From assembly GCA_030035585.1 (NCBI GenBank), contig CM057469.1:58297501-58361500 (forward strand): a stretch of DNA of 64,000 nucleotides, given 5' to 3'. The stretch is from Dugong dugon. Taxonomy: Eukaryota; Chordata; Mammalia; Sirenia; Dugongidae. The notes beneath the pieces are model-generated. The model worked only from the letters and a program-made list of their open reading frames with translations, ran no database searches and was not told the origin of the DNA. Positions 23,018 to 34,641 of the stretch are shown in pieces. The position numbers and the translations under genes are program-made. How positions within the stretch are numbered: position 1 is the stretch's first letter; the number at the start of each line of letters is the position of its first letter.

Positions 23018-24540
23018 AGTATTTGTATAGTAATTTTGTTAACTGTATCTGTCCAAAACTGTATGTCTTAACACTACATGTTATATTTCATAATGATGTT
23101 CTATCTTTCCTTTCTGTGTTTATACTTTCAGCTGTGTGAAACTAATTTGAAACCAAATTGTATATTTTAATTTGTTCGTAATAAGAAAATAATGTATATT
23201 TCCATTTTACAAAAATTATCAGTAATAAATTAAGCAGGGAATGAGAAAACTAAGTGAGAGGGTTTTTTGATAAATATCTCAAAAATACATTGGAAGAATA
23301 CTATGTCTTTTGAAATAAATAGTATTTGACGATAAATCCTGAGGTTTTTTTTTTTTCTTCTTTTGCACGTACATATATATGCAAAGCTACATGGGTTCAT
23401 ATACATGGTTTGCCCTAAATCTCTCTCTCTCTTCCTTCCTCTTTCCCTCTGTCTTCTATAGTATTTAATTCTTATGTTAATAGGCTTGATTCAATATTTA
23501 ACCACGTTCTTTTGATATATATCATGTTTTTGTTTTATTTTGTTTATATATATCAACCAAGTCAAAATCTAATATACAATAATAAAATGACATTAATGCA
23601 ACAGTCTTTTAAGAAGTATGAATTTGAATTCTATGATAACTTCTTTTTTTTAATCAAAGAAATTAGCTATTTATATGCCCCTTTATGCTAGAATTTTCCT
23701 CACATGACTCTAGATTAGTTTCTTTAAAATTCAAAGTTCCTATGTTTTGTCATTATTCAGTTTATGAAGCTCTAAAGCAGCTTAGTGTTTTCTTAAATCA
23801 CTCTGTCACTTGAGATCCACCCCTAATTTCTCACATTTTATCCTTCAAAGTGCAGCCTTCCCAATCTAATAAGTCCTTGGGTAATTCACACTCAAATGTT
23901 TCATTTTCTGTGTTTCTCTTACCTAACATAAATGTTTTCTGAAATTTACCATTTAAATAGGTAGCTAAATTAAAAGCAGAGTTGCTGAAATTTTGACAAT
24001 AATTAAAAAATTATATCCAAAATTCTTCTTACCTGTGTCGCGCATGTAGAAAATTAAACCTAACTTCAGCAAGTTCATTGCACTATTATAAAATTTAAAC
24101 AGTCAAAACATGTCTCTAAAGCACACTTTCAATGTTAATGCTTTCTTTCTCTTTTTCCCCCCTTGCTGGACTTTCTCTTGTCTTTCTGATAACTGAGAAA
24201 AGGAGCTATTTTCATTATCACCATCAAGTAATTAAATACTATTATAAATTTTTTCTACTTGTATTATACATTTGCTCAGTGGAATCAGAACAGACTTTTT
24301 TTGTAGCAAGAATATGTGTTCCTGTGGTTAAAACATGACCTAATACATACAGAACGCTCATCAAAAGTATAAAGGAACCTAGGCTGGGTAGTTATTGTTT
24401 GTCACGAAGGATTCTAGAGAAATAGATCAGGAAAGGCTTGATTTTGTATGAGAGTTGTCACACTCTAATGTCATTCCAGAGAGATCTTCCAGTTTTCACT
24501 TGACTGTTCTCTGTCTGGAACACTTAAGTATCTCTCTGTT
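23018..24540. other. AT-rich intergenic DNA, nothing recognised
   Basis: There are no exons or repeats I can name in this stretch, only a CT-rich stretch near 23410-23450 and poly-T at 23345-23357. Confidence 0.45.
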
Positions 24541-24635
24541 TTTATTGGGAGCACATCAAGGACAAGGGATATTTTAGTCAGTTTTGTGCTTGGCTCATAA
24601 TAAGTGTGCCACAAATGTTGAGTGATAACTAAACA
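24541..24635 (+). mobile_element. Possible L2 3' end
   Basis: GGAGCACATCAAGGACAAGG, GTTTTGTGCTTGGCTCATAA and GTGCCACAAATGTTGAGTG follow the order of the conserved L2 tail. Confidence 0.45.
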
Positions 24636-24883
24636 GACTCTTGAATGCAGGGCGGCAGAGTCATTCCTGAAAGGTCAGGATCTAGGAATGGTAAGATAGC
24701 ATGTTCACCTGGAGTGGAGAGAGATTTGGGTCACTGAAGGTAGAATACTTCAATAACATTTCTTGAGATCAGTGCTGGTTTTAGAATGGAACAGTGAATG
24801 GGACCATTGAATGAGAAGTTTCTATATGCTTTGCACTCTGTTAGATCACTAACATTAGGTATTTTAATCACTTCTATAACCTT

Positions 24884-25054
24884 ATTGGAAACCGTGACAG
24901 TGTAGTGGTTAAGTGCTACGGCTGCTAACCAAAAGGTCAGCTGTTCGAATCCACCAGGCACTCTTTGGAAACTCTGTGGGGCAGTTCTACTCTGTCCTAT
25001 AGGGTCTCTATGAGTTGGAATCGACTTGCCTACAACGGGTTTGGTTTTTTGTTT
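24884..25054 (+). mobile_element. AfroSINE, plus strand, short-bodied type
   Basis: The A box region is GTGTAGTGGTTAAGTGC, the B box CTGTTCGAATCCACC, the body TCCTATAGGGTCTCTATGAG and the tail ACAACGGGTTTGG. The flanks TATAACCTT at 24875-24883 and 25055-25063 form an exact 9-bp duplication. Confidence 0.9.
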
Positions 25055-25065
25055 TATAACCTTGG

Positions 25066-25270
25066 TAGGTGTCCTGTGGCACAACGGTTGGCAGGCAGTT
25101 TGAACACACCTATCTGCTCTATGGGAGAAAGACCTGGCTCTCAGCTTCTGTAAGGATTGTTGTTGTTGTTGGATGCAGTCAAGCCAAGAAAATCCTATGA
25201 GGAAGTTCTACTCTGCTATATGAGATCGCTATGAGTCAGAATCAACTCATTGGCACCCAGTAGCAACAAA
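25066..25270 (+). mobile_element. AfroSINE, plus strand, rearranged
   Basis: It lies a few bases after the previous SINE. The head is decayed (GGTGTCCTGTGGCACAACGG), then comes the GCTTCTGTAAGG middle module and the body GAGATCGCTATGAGTCAGAA. A reversed RTE-type piece (GTTGTTGTTGTTGGATGC) sits in the middle, so this copy is composite. Its ends are approximate. Confidence 0.7.
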
Positions 25271-25508
25271 ACAAATGAACAAACAAAAACACAACCTTAT
25301 TTAATAATGATGATAATCCCTAAATTACAAATGAGAAAATGAGGTTAAAAGGCTTGCATATCACAGTTATGAAGGAAGGGTCTTTTGAACTATGCTGATT
25401 CTTCTATTATATGGTGCTTCCATTGGTGGGAGTCCATTTACTAAGTGACAGGTGTGCTCTGTATCTTTCCCTTCGGAAAGAACTTCAATATCACTGATAC
25501 CAATAATA

Positions 25509-25707
25509 TTGTTGTTGGGTGCCGCTGAGTCTATTCCAACTCGGTGACCCCACATGACAGAGTAGAACTGCCCCATAGGGTTTTTTTGGCTGTCATCTTT
25601 AGGGAAGCAGATTACCAGGTCTTTTATCCACAGAGCTACAAGGTGGGTTTGAACTGCCAACCTTTCCATTAGCAGCAGATCACTTAACCATTGCACCACC
25701 AGGGCTC
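25509..25707 (-). mobile_element. AfroSINE, minus strand
   Basis: The tail is GTTGTTGGGTGCCGCTGAG, the body AGTAGAACTGCCCCATAGGG, the reversed B box GGTGGGTTTGAACTGCC and the head ACCATTGCACCACCAGGGCT. It is full length or nearly so. Confidence 0.88.
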
Positions 25708-25829
25708 CTCACCAAAAATATAATACTTTATAACTATATATATGTGTTACTATTTATAACTCATGCTCACATTCTTTATTTATATATTACTTCAAATTAT
25801 ATAATAACTATGAAATTCACAGGTAGATG

Positions 25830-25975
25830 ATTATTTCCATTTTATTTTTTAGGAAAATTAGGTTCCAAAATATTAAGAGAATTGGCTAAATTTATATGCT
25901 GATTGAAGATATCAGACTTAAACTAATCTTCTGGCTCTAAACCCAGTGCTCTTTCCATGACACTAGGATAATTAC
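25830..25975 (+). mobile_element. MIR-type SINE, partial
   Basis: The core and right end are visible: TTTCCATTTTATTTTTTAGG, AGAATTGGCTAAATTTATATG, CTGGCTCTAAACCCAGTGC, TCTTTCCATGACACTAGG. This order is typical of MIR. Confidence 0.6.
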
Positions 25976-26544
25976 AATAATTAAATGGTGACTATTAATT
26001 GTAATCTCTCTTTCTATTAAGTGTTTTCCTCCTGCCAATAACCTCCTAGGAGAATCATATGCATGATTCCTGACTTTATGCTTGATTTCCTTCCTCACCT
26101 CACCCATACCTTCCTCAGACGTATTAGCTAATATGGCTCAATAGCTTGGCCAATATCCATTTAATAGGAAGCAACTATTAGAATATTTATTAAATTACTA
26201 TATATATATTGCTTAAATAGGATTTATATCTTTACTGTCAGATGTCATTATGTGAGTCTAGACAATGATCAAGGCTTACAAGAGAGTGTATGTAAATCAC
26301 AAACACTATACTTTTAGGACACTGCTAGTTAATGGAGATGAGTGACTGTAATTCACTGAAGAGATCTCTTAGGAAAAAATAAAGTTGACATAAAATGTAA
26401 ACAGGGTTCTCTTTGTTTGTAGCCATTTCCTATATATAGCTATTAACCTTAAGTGCATAGGTACAGAAGTACATTATTTAAATAGGAACAATAAAAGTGA
26501 AATAAAACCAGTAAAGGTTGGAGGTAAAATATTCTTATATCATG

Positions 26545-26765
26545 TTTTATTGAGAGTCTACTATAGGCCAGGCTGTGGTGCTAGATACTCATTTAAGTCT
26601 ATAGTATCTTTAAAACATAGTCACTTTAATGTTTTACTAATGATGAAACTGAATTCCATTGAAATTATGTGACTTTCCTAAGGCCCTCTAGATAGTGAGT
26701 GTTGAAGCTGTTATTTAACCCTAAGCTTTTCGATTTGCCAGGCTACCTTCATTCCGCTACATCGT
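26545..26765 (+). mobile_element. MIR-type SINE
   Basis: It runs from TTTATTGAGAGTCTACTATA and GGCCAGGCTGTGGTGCTAG through GATGAAACTGAATTCC and TAAGGCCCTCTAGATAGTGA to CCAGGCTACCTTCATTCCGC. This is nearly the whole MIR order with the usual heavy divergence. Confidence 0.75.
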
Positions 26766-26770
26766 ATTTT

Positions 26771-28186
26771 ATCATATAATGGAAATACAGAATAGATTGA
26801 CTACTTTTCTCTTAGTGACTCAACAATTTGGGACAATTTGTGAGTGTGAATTTTACCCTCTTTCACTGTCTTGAATATATGTTCTTATGTGTTCTTTACC
26901 TTGCGTGCAAGTTAATATGCCCAGTGAGGAAAGGTTTACAATCTTTTACACATTTTGCCATAAACTGCTCTGTGATATTTCGTAAGATGGCATTCTTATA
27001 AAACTAAATTATATTGAATTAGGAAAACAAATTTATTGTGTCTCTTGCAGAAGAATATATAGTAAATCCCAATGAAATTAGTAGGTCTGTCAATTGGCTG
27101 CTGAGTAAATATATGAGCTATTCATTCTATTTTCTCTCCAAAAGTAGCATTTCTCATTGATTTATGGTAAAGTACATCACTGAAACTGCCAGATAAAAAC
27201 ACCAGAGTTGATAATTTAAGAAAATATTCAAAGTGAAAATAAAACTTTAATATAAAGTCACTGAAGCTTAACAATTAATGTAGTCATGGTTGGAAAATTT
27301 TAAAATAGAGAACATGCACACATTTTATTGTTTTACTTAAGGTGATGCAGGTGCATGATACTGAGTGAACATCATACCAAAGAAATAGAAGCTTCTGGGG
27401 GAAAGACGCGTTTCACACCTGACTGGCTTTTTGCAAATTAAAATTGGTGCTTCTTTCTGTCAGAGAATTCTTGTCCTAAAGGTTTATCCCTGTTAAATTA
27501 TATCTTCTAAATAATTTCACATCTTCCAATTTTGAGTTCCATTTCCTACAGAGAAATTAAAGGTGTATTTGCAGCACATCAGGGATCTTTTTTTTTTGAG
27601 AAATAGGCAAATGTGCTTCTACCTGCTGATGATCAGCAAGAAAGAAGAGGCCCTGTCTTTGTAATTCTTGGCTCAATAATTTCATTTTAGTATTTCTGCT
27701 TCTATCTTTTAGGAAATATTTGTAGAAAGCTCACTGCATTTAACAGCACTTCACATAGATAATCACCGACATTACCGTAGAAGCTAAAATTAAATTTGAA
27801 GCAGTAAACAAATTGATCATTCTTATATAAGTATTTTTCATTTGTTAAAGTACCTTGCCAGTATTCTGAACTTGAAATCTAAGCTATATCCTAATGGGAA
27901 GAATGATGGGAGAGCAATACTAATTGACAATTAAGTCCTGAAAACTAAATAAAAATGGAAAGAATTTTGGGCTCACATCTTCATCTTCAAAATTCTATTG
28001 GTGGCCAGAAGGTCATTTCCTTGGGATATCTTTCCAGCAGTAGAAGGGGCAAGGAAAGAAAGGAGCCATGGAGAAAGAGTATACATGAATTAATCAGTGA
28101 GAGTTTTTTTAAAAAATAGGGTACTGCCTAGAACCTAGTTTTTCTGTTCTTCCAGTAGCTTTATGGACATCTAATACCTTGTATTA
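26771..28186. other. AT-rich intergenic DNA, nothing recognised
   Basis: 1.4 kb without coding potential or a repeat I can name. Confidence 0.45.
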
Positions 28187-28197
28187 AATAATTTTCT
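28187..28197 (+). repeat. Target site duplication, left copy
   Basis: AATAATTTTCT recurs at 29003-29013 around a minus-strand L1 3' end. Confidence 0.75.
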
Positions 28198-29002
28198 TTT
28201 TTTTTATTATTGTTATTAAATGAAGTTTACCTTTCAAGTTAGTCTCCATACAGAATTTTTTTTTACATACATTGTTATGTCACCCGAACCGCTCACCCCA
28301 TTATGCGACAGCACACTCCTCCCCTCCACCCCTGATTCCCCATGAACATTCAGTCAGCTCCTAACTCTCGCTGCCTTCCCATCTCACCTCTGGACAGAAG
28401 CTGCCCCCTTGGTCTTTTGTATCTACTTAACTAAGAGGCACATTCTTCAGAAGTATCACTTTATGTCCCACAGTCCAGTCCAATCCCTGTCTGAAGAGTT
28501 GGCCTAGGAAATTATTTTAGTTCTGGGGTGATAGAGAGTCCAGGGGCCATGCTTTCCAGGGCACCTCCAGTCTCACTCAAACCATTAAATCTGGTCTTCT
28601 TACTAGAATTTGAGTTCTGCATCCCATCATTCTACTGCTCCATCAGAGACCCTCTGTTTTGTTCCCCGTCAGGACGTTCATTGGTGGTCGCTGGGCACCA
28701 TCTAGTTCTTCTGGTCTCAGGCTGATGAAGTCTCTGGTTTATGTGGCCCATTCTGTCTCTTGGGCTAATACTTTCCTTGTGTCTTTGGTGTTCTTCGTTC
28801 TCCTTTACTCCAAGTGGTTGGGACCAGTTGATGCATCTTAGATGGCCGCTTGCAAGCTTTTAAGACCCAGATGCCATTCACCAAAGTAGGATGCAGAACA
28901 TTTTCTTAATAAGCTTTGTTATGCCAATTGACATAGATGTCCCCTGAAATCATTGCCCCCAGACCCCCCATCCCTGCTACTCTGTCTCTCAAAGTAGTAT
29001 GT
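28198..29002 (-). mobile_element. L1 3' end, 5'-truncated, minus strand
   Basis: The reverse poly-A (TTTTTTTTATTATTGTTATT) is at the left. L1 3' UTR follows, co-linear with the 6.4-kb copy and, in reverse, with 33.7-34.4 kb (for example TAAAAGCTTGCAAGCGGCC on the minus strand). It is flanked by an 11-bp duplication and includes no ORF2 sequence. Short frames at 28528-28841 are chance translations of UTR. Confidence 0.85.
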
Positions 29003-29013
29003 AATAATTTTCT
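29003..29013 (+). repeat. Target site duplication, right copy
   Basis: AATAATTTTCT matches 28187-28197. Confidence 0.75.
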
Positions 29014-29111
29014 GATTAAAATCATTTGAACGGTTTCTGTTTCTTGCAGAATTGGATACAGGAGGAGTAATTATGGTCTGCTAGAATTGGATTCAAGAGT
29101 AAATATTATGG

Positions 29112-29381
29112 TGTGTCAGAGTGATCCCTCAATATTTCCCTACTTGATCTCTTCCTTAATGACTAAGTTACTCTTTAGAATCTCGTGCAGGAAAGGATTA
29201 ACTCAAAAACCCAACTTGCTCAAAACCTACACCAAAGAAAAACTGCTTTACAGTACTGGCCCTTGGCCAGTTAATGACAGATAAACCCTAAGCACTTGGA
29301 ATATTCTATCTGACAAAATGTTTTTGTATGTCTGAGGACAGTGTTACTAAATAAGTTTATCCTAACATCCTAACAGAGAGC
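29112..29381 (+). mobile_element. Probable LTR remnant, left part
   Basis: The sequence starting TGTGTCAGAGTGATCCC appears to be the left part of an old LTR whose right part is at 34642-35065, separated by a nested AfroSINE and L1. The left part alone is not diagnostic. Confidence 0.35.
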
Positions 29382-29498
29382 CCTGGTAGTGGAGTGGTTA
29401 AATGCTCAGCTGCTTACCAAAAAGTTGGCAGTTTGAAGCCACCAGGGGCTCCATGGGAGAAGGTGTGGCAGTCTGCTTCCATAAAAATTACAGCTTTG
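29382..29498 (+). mobile_element. AfroSINE, left part (split by L1)
   Basis: The head is GAGCCCTGGTAGTGGAGTGG, the B box GCAGTTTGAAGCCACC, and the middle module GTGGCAGTCTGCTTCCATAA runs into ATTACAGCTTTG. The element resumes at 34550 after a 5-kb L1. Together the two parts make one SINE. Confidence 0.9.
29487..29498 (+). repeat. L1 target duplication, left copy
   Basis: ATTACAGCTTTG belongs to the SINE and is repeated at 34550-34561 after the L1 poly-A tail. Confidence 0.9.
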
Positions 29499-29512
29499 AT
29501 AAGAACAAAATG

Positions 29513-30285
29513 ATAAAATAAATAGACAATTAGAAACTATACAAAAACAACAACTAGAAATCCAGAAGATTAACAATAAAACTTCAGAAATAGCTTAATG
29601 GAAGTTATAGGAGAAGAATCGGGTCAATGGAAGACAGAATCAGTGAAGTAGAGGACAAATCCCTTAACACTAATTTGTTTGAGGAAAAATCAGAAAAAGA
29701 ATGAAGAAAAATGAAGAAACCCTAAGAGTTATATGGGATACTATCAAGAAGAATAATTTACATGTGTTTGGAATTCCAGAACAGAAGGAGAAAATTCAAT
29801 GCACGGAGATAATTTTTGAAGATTTACTGGCAGAAACCTTTCCTAATATCATGAAAGACAAGAAGATATCCATCCAAGAAGCACAACAAATCCCATACAA
29901 GATAGATCCCAAAAGAAAATCAGCAAGACATATCACGACCAAACTTTCTAAAACCAAAGACAAAGAAAGAACCCTGAGAGCAGTTTGGAAAAAACAAAAG
30001 ATTGCCTACAAAGGGAAACAATAAGACTAAGCTCTGATTTCTCAGCAGAAACCATGCAGACAAGAAGGCAATGAAATGAAATTTATAAACCCCTGAAAGA
30101 AAAAAAAATTGCCAACCAAGAATTATATATCCAGCAAAACTGTCTCTCAAATGCAATGATGAAATAATGACATTTCCAAATAAAGAGAAATTAAGGGAGT
30201 TTGTAAAAACCAGACCAACTTTACAAGAAATATTAAAGGGAGTACTTCGGACAGAGAACCAACAACATAAGACACCAACCTGAGA
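29513..30285 (+). pseudogene. L1 ORF1 pseudogene, 5'-truncated
   Basis: The largest open piece (29701-30024) covers the RNA-recognition-type domain: KNEETLRVIWDTIKK, FGIPEQKEK, FPNIMKDKKISIQEAQQIP, DPKRKSARHITTKLSKTKDKERTLRAVW. A stop at 30022-30024 and later frameshifts end it. Its C-terminal domain is still traceable to about 30,285 (SAETMQTRRQ and YPAKLS equivalents). The coiled-coil is cut by the 5' truncation. Confidence 0.88.
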
Positions 30286-30708
30286 TTCAGACACATGACA
30301 GCATCAGCCAGGTACTAACCCAGATAAAGAATCTTCAAAAATAAAATAAAGCTACACTGAAAACAGAGAACCAGAGACATCAATCTGTAAATGATGACAA
30401 CTTCAAAACAAAAAGGGGGAATAAATCGTGTAATTACAGAACTTTCATACGGAGAGGAAGTCAAGGCAATATCGAGAAATAAAAGACTGCTTTAAATTTA
30501 GGAAGATAAAGGTAAACTTCAGAGTAACCACAAAGAAACTTAGCAAACTTACTCCTCAAAGTAAAAAGAGAAAATCATAACAATTCTGTAAAAGCAAAAT
30601 AAACAACTACAAAGAAAATGAAAAGAAAATCCACAAACAGAACTCAGTATGGAAGAGTATGCAGAACAAAGAAACTGCCAACACCACAAAAAAAGCATAA
30701 TAAATTGA

Positions 30709-33395
30709 CAGTAGTGAATTCATATCAATAATCACACTGAATGTAAGTGGTTTAAATGCACCAGTAAAGAGATAGAGAGTGGCAGAATGGATTTAAAACA
30801 CACACACACACACACACAACCCATCAATACACTGTCTGCAAGAAACACACTTTAGACATAAAGATATAAACAAACTAAAAATCAAAGGATGGGAAAAAAT
30901 ATATTAAGCAAACAGCAACCAAAAAAAAGCAGGAGTGGAAATATTAATCTCAGATAAAATAGACTTTAAGGCAAAATCCACAACAAAAGACAAGGAAGGA
31001 CATTATATAATGATTAAAGGGTCAATCTTCCAAGAGGACATAACGATAATAAACATATGCACACCCAATGACAGAGTTCCAAAATACATAAAACAATCTC
31101 TAACAGCACTGAAAAGAGAAATAGCTCCATAATTATAATAGGAAACTTTAACATACCATTTTCAATGAAAGACAGAACTAGAGAGAAATTCATCTAAGAT
31201 ACAAAACCTAAATATTACAGTCAACCAATCTGACCTCAGACAATACAGAATACTTCACACAATGGCAGCAAAATACATATTCTTTTTCAATGCACATAGA
31301 ATAAACCACACCTTAGGCCACAAAGCAAGCCTCAAGAAATGCAAAAACATTGAAATAATACAAAGCATCTTCTCTGATCGCAATGAAGTAAATTAGAAAT
31401 CAGTAACAGGAAGAACAAGGTAAAAAAAATCAAATACATGGAAACTGAATAACACCTTGCTTAAAAACCACTGGTTAATAGAAGAAATAAAAGATGAAAT
31501 TTTAAAAAATTCTAGAATTCAATAAGAATGAAAACACAGCGTACCAAAACCTCTGGGATACAGCAAAAGCAATACTCAGAGGTCAATTTATAGCAAGAAA
31601 CACACACATCAACAAAGAAAAAAGGGTCAACTTCAATATTTCAACCCTACAACTCAAACAAATAGAAAAAGAGCAGCAAAAGCAGTCCACAGCTGCCAAA
31701 AGAAATAATAAAAATTAGACTGGAAATGAATGAAACAGAAAAATAATCAAAAGAAACAACAAGACTAGAAGTTGATTCTTTGAAAAGATCGATAAAATTG
31801 ACAAACCACTGGCCAAACTGACAAATGAAAAGAAGGAAAAGATACAAATAACTCAAATAAGAAATGAGATAGGTGACATTACAACAGAACCAACTGAAAA
31901 AAAATCATAAAAAAATACTATGAAAAACTGTACTTCAACAAATTTGAAAACCTAGAGAAAATGAACAAATTTCTAGAAACAAACTACCTACCTAAGCTAA
32001 CACAAACTGAAATAGAAAACCTGAACAGATCCATAACAGAAGAGGAAATTGAGGATGTTACTAAAAAAACTCCAGACAAAAAAAAAAAACAAAAAAACCC
32101 TAGTCCAGATGGCTTCACTGGAAAATTCTACCAACCTTTCAGAGAAGAGCTGCCACCGATACTATTTAAACTGTTCTAGGACATAGAAAAGGAAGGCATT
32201 CTCCTGAATTCCAGCATAACCCTGATACCAAAGCCAGGCAAAGACACCACATAAAAATAAAATTACAGACCAATATCCCTCACAAACATAGATGCAAACA
32301 TTCTCTTCAAAATTATAACCCACTGAATTCAGCAACATATCAAAAAAATAATACAGCATGACTAAGTGGGATTCATTCCAGGTATGCAAGTATAGGTCCG
32401 CATTACAAAATCAATCAACATAATCCACCACATAAATACAAAAAATGAAAAGAATCACATGATCATCTCAAATGATGCAGAAAAGGCATTTGAGAAAGTC
32501 CAACACCAAGCCCTGATAAAAACTCTCAGCAAAATAGGAATAGAAGGGAAATTCCTCAACCTAATTAAGTGTAGATATATAAAATCTACAACCAACATTA
32601 TTCTCAGTGGAGAGAGGCTGAAAGCATTTCCCTCGAGAACGGAAACCAGACAAGGATGCCCTTTATCACTACTCTTATTCAACATAGGCTTGGAAGTCCT
32701 AGCTAGAGCAATAAGATAAGAAAGGGAAATAAAGGGCATCCAAATCGGTAAGGAAGAAGTAAAACTATCCCAGTTCACAGACGATGCAATCCGAAACATA
32801 AAAAATCCCAGAGATTTCCTAAGAAAGCTGCTGGAACTAATAGAAGAATTCAGCAAAGTTACAAGGGACAAGATCAACATATAAAAATCAGTTGGATGCC
32901 TCTACACTAACAAAGAAAACTCACAAATGGAAACCATGTCATTTACAATAGGCCCCCTAAAGATAAAATATTTAGGAATAAATCTAACTAGGTACATAAA
33001 ATATTTATACAAAGAAAACTACAAAGCACCACTGCAAGAACCGAAAGAGAACTTCATGAATGGAAAAACATACCATGCTCATGGATAGGAAGACTAAACA
33101 TTGTGAAAATGTCAATACTATCCAAAGCAATCTACAGATATAATGCAACCGCAATCCAAATTCCAACAACATTCTTAAGGTGGAAAAACCAACTTTATAA
33201 GGTTTTAAAATCACCAACTTTATATGGAAAGGAAAGAACTCCCAGATAAGTAAAGCTTTATTGAAAAAGAAGAACAAAGTAGGAGGCCTCACACTTTCCA
33301 ATCTCATAACCTACTATACAGCTACCGTAGTCAAAACAGCCTGGTAGTGGTACAACAACAGATACATAGACCAATGGAACAGAAATGAGATTCCA
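30709..33395 (+). pseudogene. L1 ORF2 pseudogene, truncated
   Basis: Endonuclease segments are visible (30935-31132: [35 protein letters not shown]). RT follows, with KKQKNPSPDGFTGKFYQ (around 32,100) and [41 protein letters not shown] (32459-32719). Motif C near 32,770-32,790 reads FTDD instead of FADD. There are many stops and frameshifts. The C-terminal region with the Cys/His motif is deleted, so this is inactive on several counts. Confidence 0.88.
30799..30818. repeat. (CA)n microsatellite
   Basis: About ten CA units inside the L1 pseudogene, absent at the equivalent place in the young L1. Confidence 0.85.
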
Positions 33396-33700
33396 GGTGG
33401 TGAAGAGAAAGGCAATACACAATATAGGGAAAGTCATCACAACTTGACCAAGGTAAAGAAAGACACTGAAATTAACAACAACAAAAGGCAACCACAGTAA
33501 ACACTATAACATATATAACACTACAACAACAGTAAAAACAAACAGTAACTTATGAGCAGATATAAAGGTAGATAAGTATGGTGAATACGGATAGGAGGGA
33601 GTTTAGGAATACATGCAAGTATATATATATATATATATGTTTGACTGTGGATATTTTTCCATACGTATTCATATATACAGCATGTATATTTAGGTATATA
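33396..33700 (+). other. L1-internal segment with TA repeat
   Basis: This part of the older L1 has no counterpart I can recognise in the young copy. It includes AACAACAACAAAAGGC and a (TA)n tract at 33619-33640. It bridges truncated ORF2 and the recognisable 3' UTR, which resumes near 33,705. Confidence 0.5.
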
Positions 33701-34513
33701 ATACAGCACACAGGGCTCACAGTCATAGAAGCTTGCTAGACACAACCAAACACCTCGAAGGACTGAGTTGCTGGGGTTGAAGTCCAGGGACCAAGGTCTT
33801 GGGGGACATCTAGGTCAATTGACATAACATAGTTCATAAAGAAAATGTTTTACATTCTACTTTGGTTAGTAGTAGCATCTGGGGTCTTAAAAGCTTGTAA
33901 GCAGCCATCTAAGATACAGCTATTGGTCTCATCCTAGCTGGAGCAAAGGAGAATGAAGAAAACCAAAGACACTAGGAAGCAATTAGCCCGAAGGACTAAT
34001 GGATCACATGAACCACACCTCCATTAGCGTGAAACCATAATAAATAGATGGTGCCTGACTACCACCATCAATTGCTCTGACCGGGATCACAACAGAGGGC
34101 CCCAGACAGAGTGGGAGAAAAATGTAGAACAAAATTCAAATTCACAAAGGTCTGACAGAGACTGGAGGAACCCCGGAGACTACGGCCCCTAGATACCGTT
34201 CTAAATCAGAATTGAAGCTACTCCCGAAGTTCACCTTTCAGCCAAATGTTAGAAAGGTCTATAAAACAAACACTGATACCTATGAAAAACATGCTCCTTA
34301 GAACAATCAAGTATATGAGACCAAATGGGCAACACCTCCCCAGAAGCACAGATAAGAAGGCAGGAAAACCAGATGAATGAAAACGGGGAACCAGAGGTGT
34401 GAATGGGGAGAGTGATGACACATTGCAGGGATTGCAATCAATGTCACATAACAATTTGTGTATAAATTATTAAATGAGAAACTAATTTGCTCTGTAAACT
34501 TTCACCTAGAGCA

Positions 34514-34516
34514 AAT

Positions 34517-34519
<3 letters not shown>
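34514..34519 (+). terminator. L1 polyadenylation signal
   Basis: AATAAA lies a few bases upstream of the 24-base poly-A tail of the older L1. Confidence 0.8.
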
Positions 34520-34548
<29 letters not shown>

Positions 34549-34549
34549 G

Positions 34550-34641
34550 ATTACAGCTTTGGAAACCCTATGGGGGCAATTCTACTCTGTCCTATAGTGT
34601 TGCTATGAGTTGAAATCGACTCAATGACAATGGGATTTTGG
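34550..34641 (+). mobile_element. AfroSINE, right part (split by L1)
   Basis: It starts with the duplicated ATTACAGCTTTG, then GGAAACCCTATGGGGGCAAT, TACTCTGTCCTATAGTGTTG, and the tail AATGACAATGGGATTTTGG. It completes the SINE begun at 29,382. Confidence 0.9.

Larger units (their letters stand above)
29499..34549 (+). mobile_element. L1, 5'-truncated within ORF1, plus strand
   Basis: The element starts at the point matching the coiled-coil of ORF1 in the young L1 (about 43,417 there). It continues through ORF1, the inter-ORF spacer, ORF2 and a 3' UTR to an AATAAA at 34514-34519 and 24 As (34525-34548). The 12-bp duplications are in the interrupted AfroSINE. Numerous stops and frameshifts break both ORFs. 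After about 33,395, similarity to ORF2 stops and the part encoding the C-terminal third, present in the young L1 (about 47,345-48,460), is absent. The 3' UTR is homologous to that of the young L1 but lacks its tandem units. Confidence 0.92.

Noticed and set aside
24731-25084. 117-codon minus-strand frame across 24.7-25.1 kb
   Set aside because: It is mostly antisense AfroSINE (24884-25054) plus unique flank; there is no protein domain.
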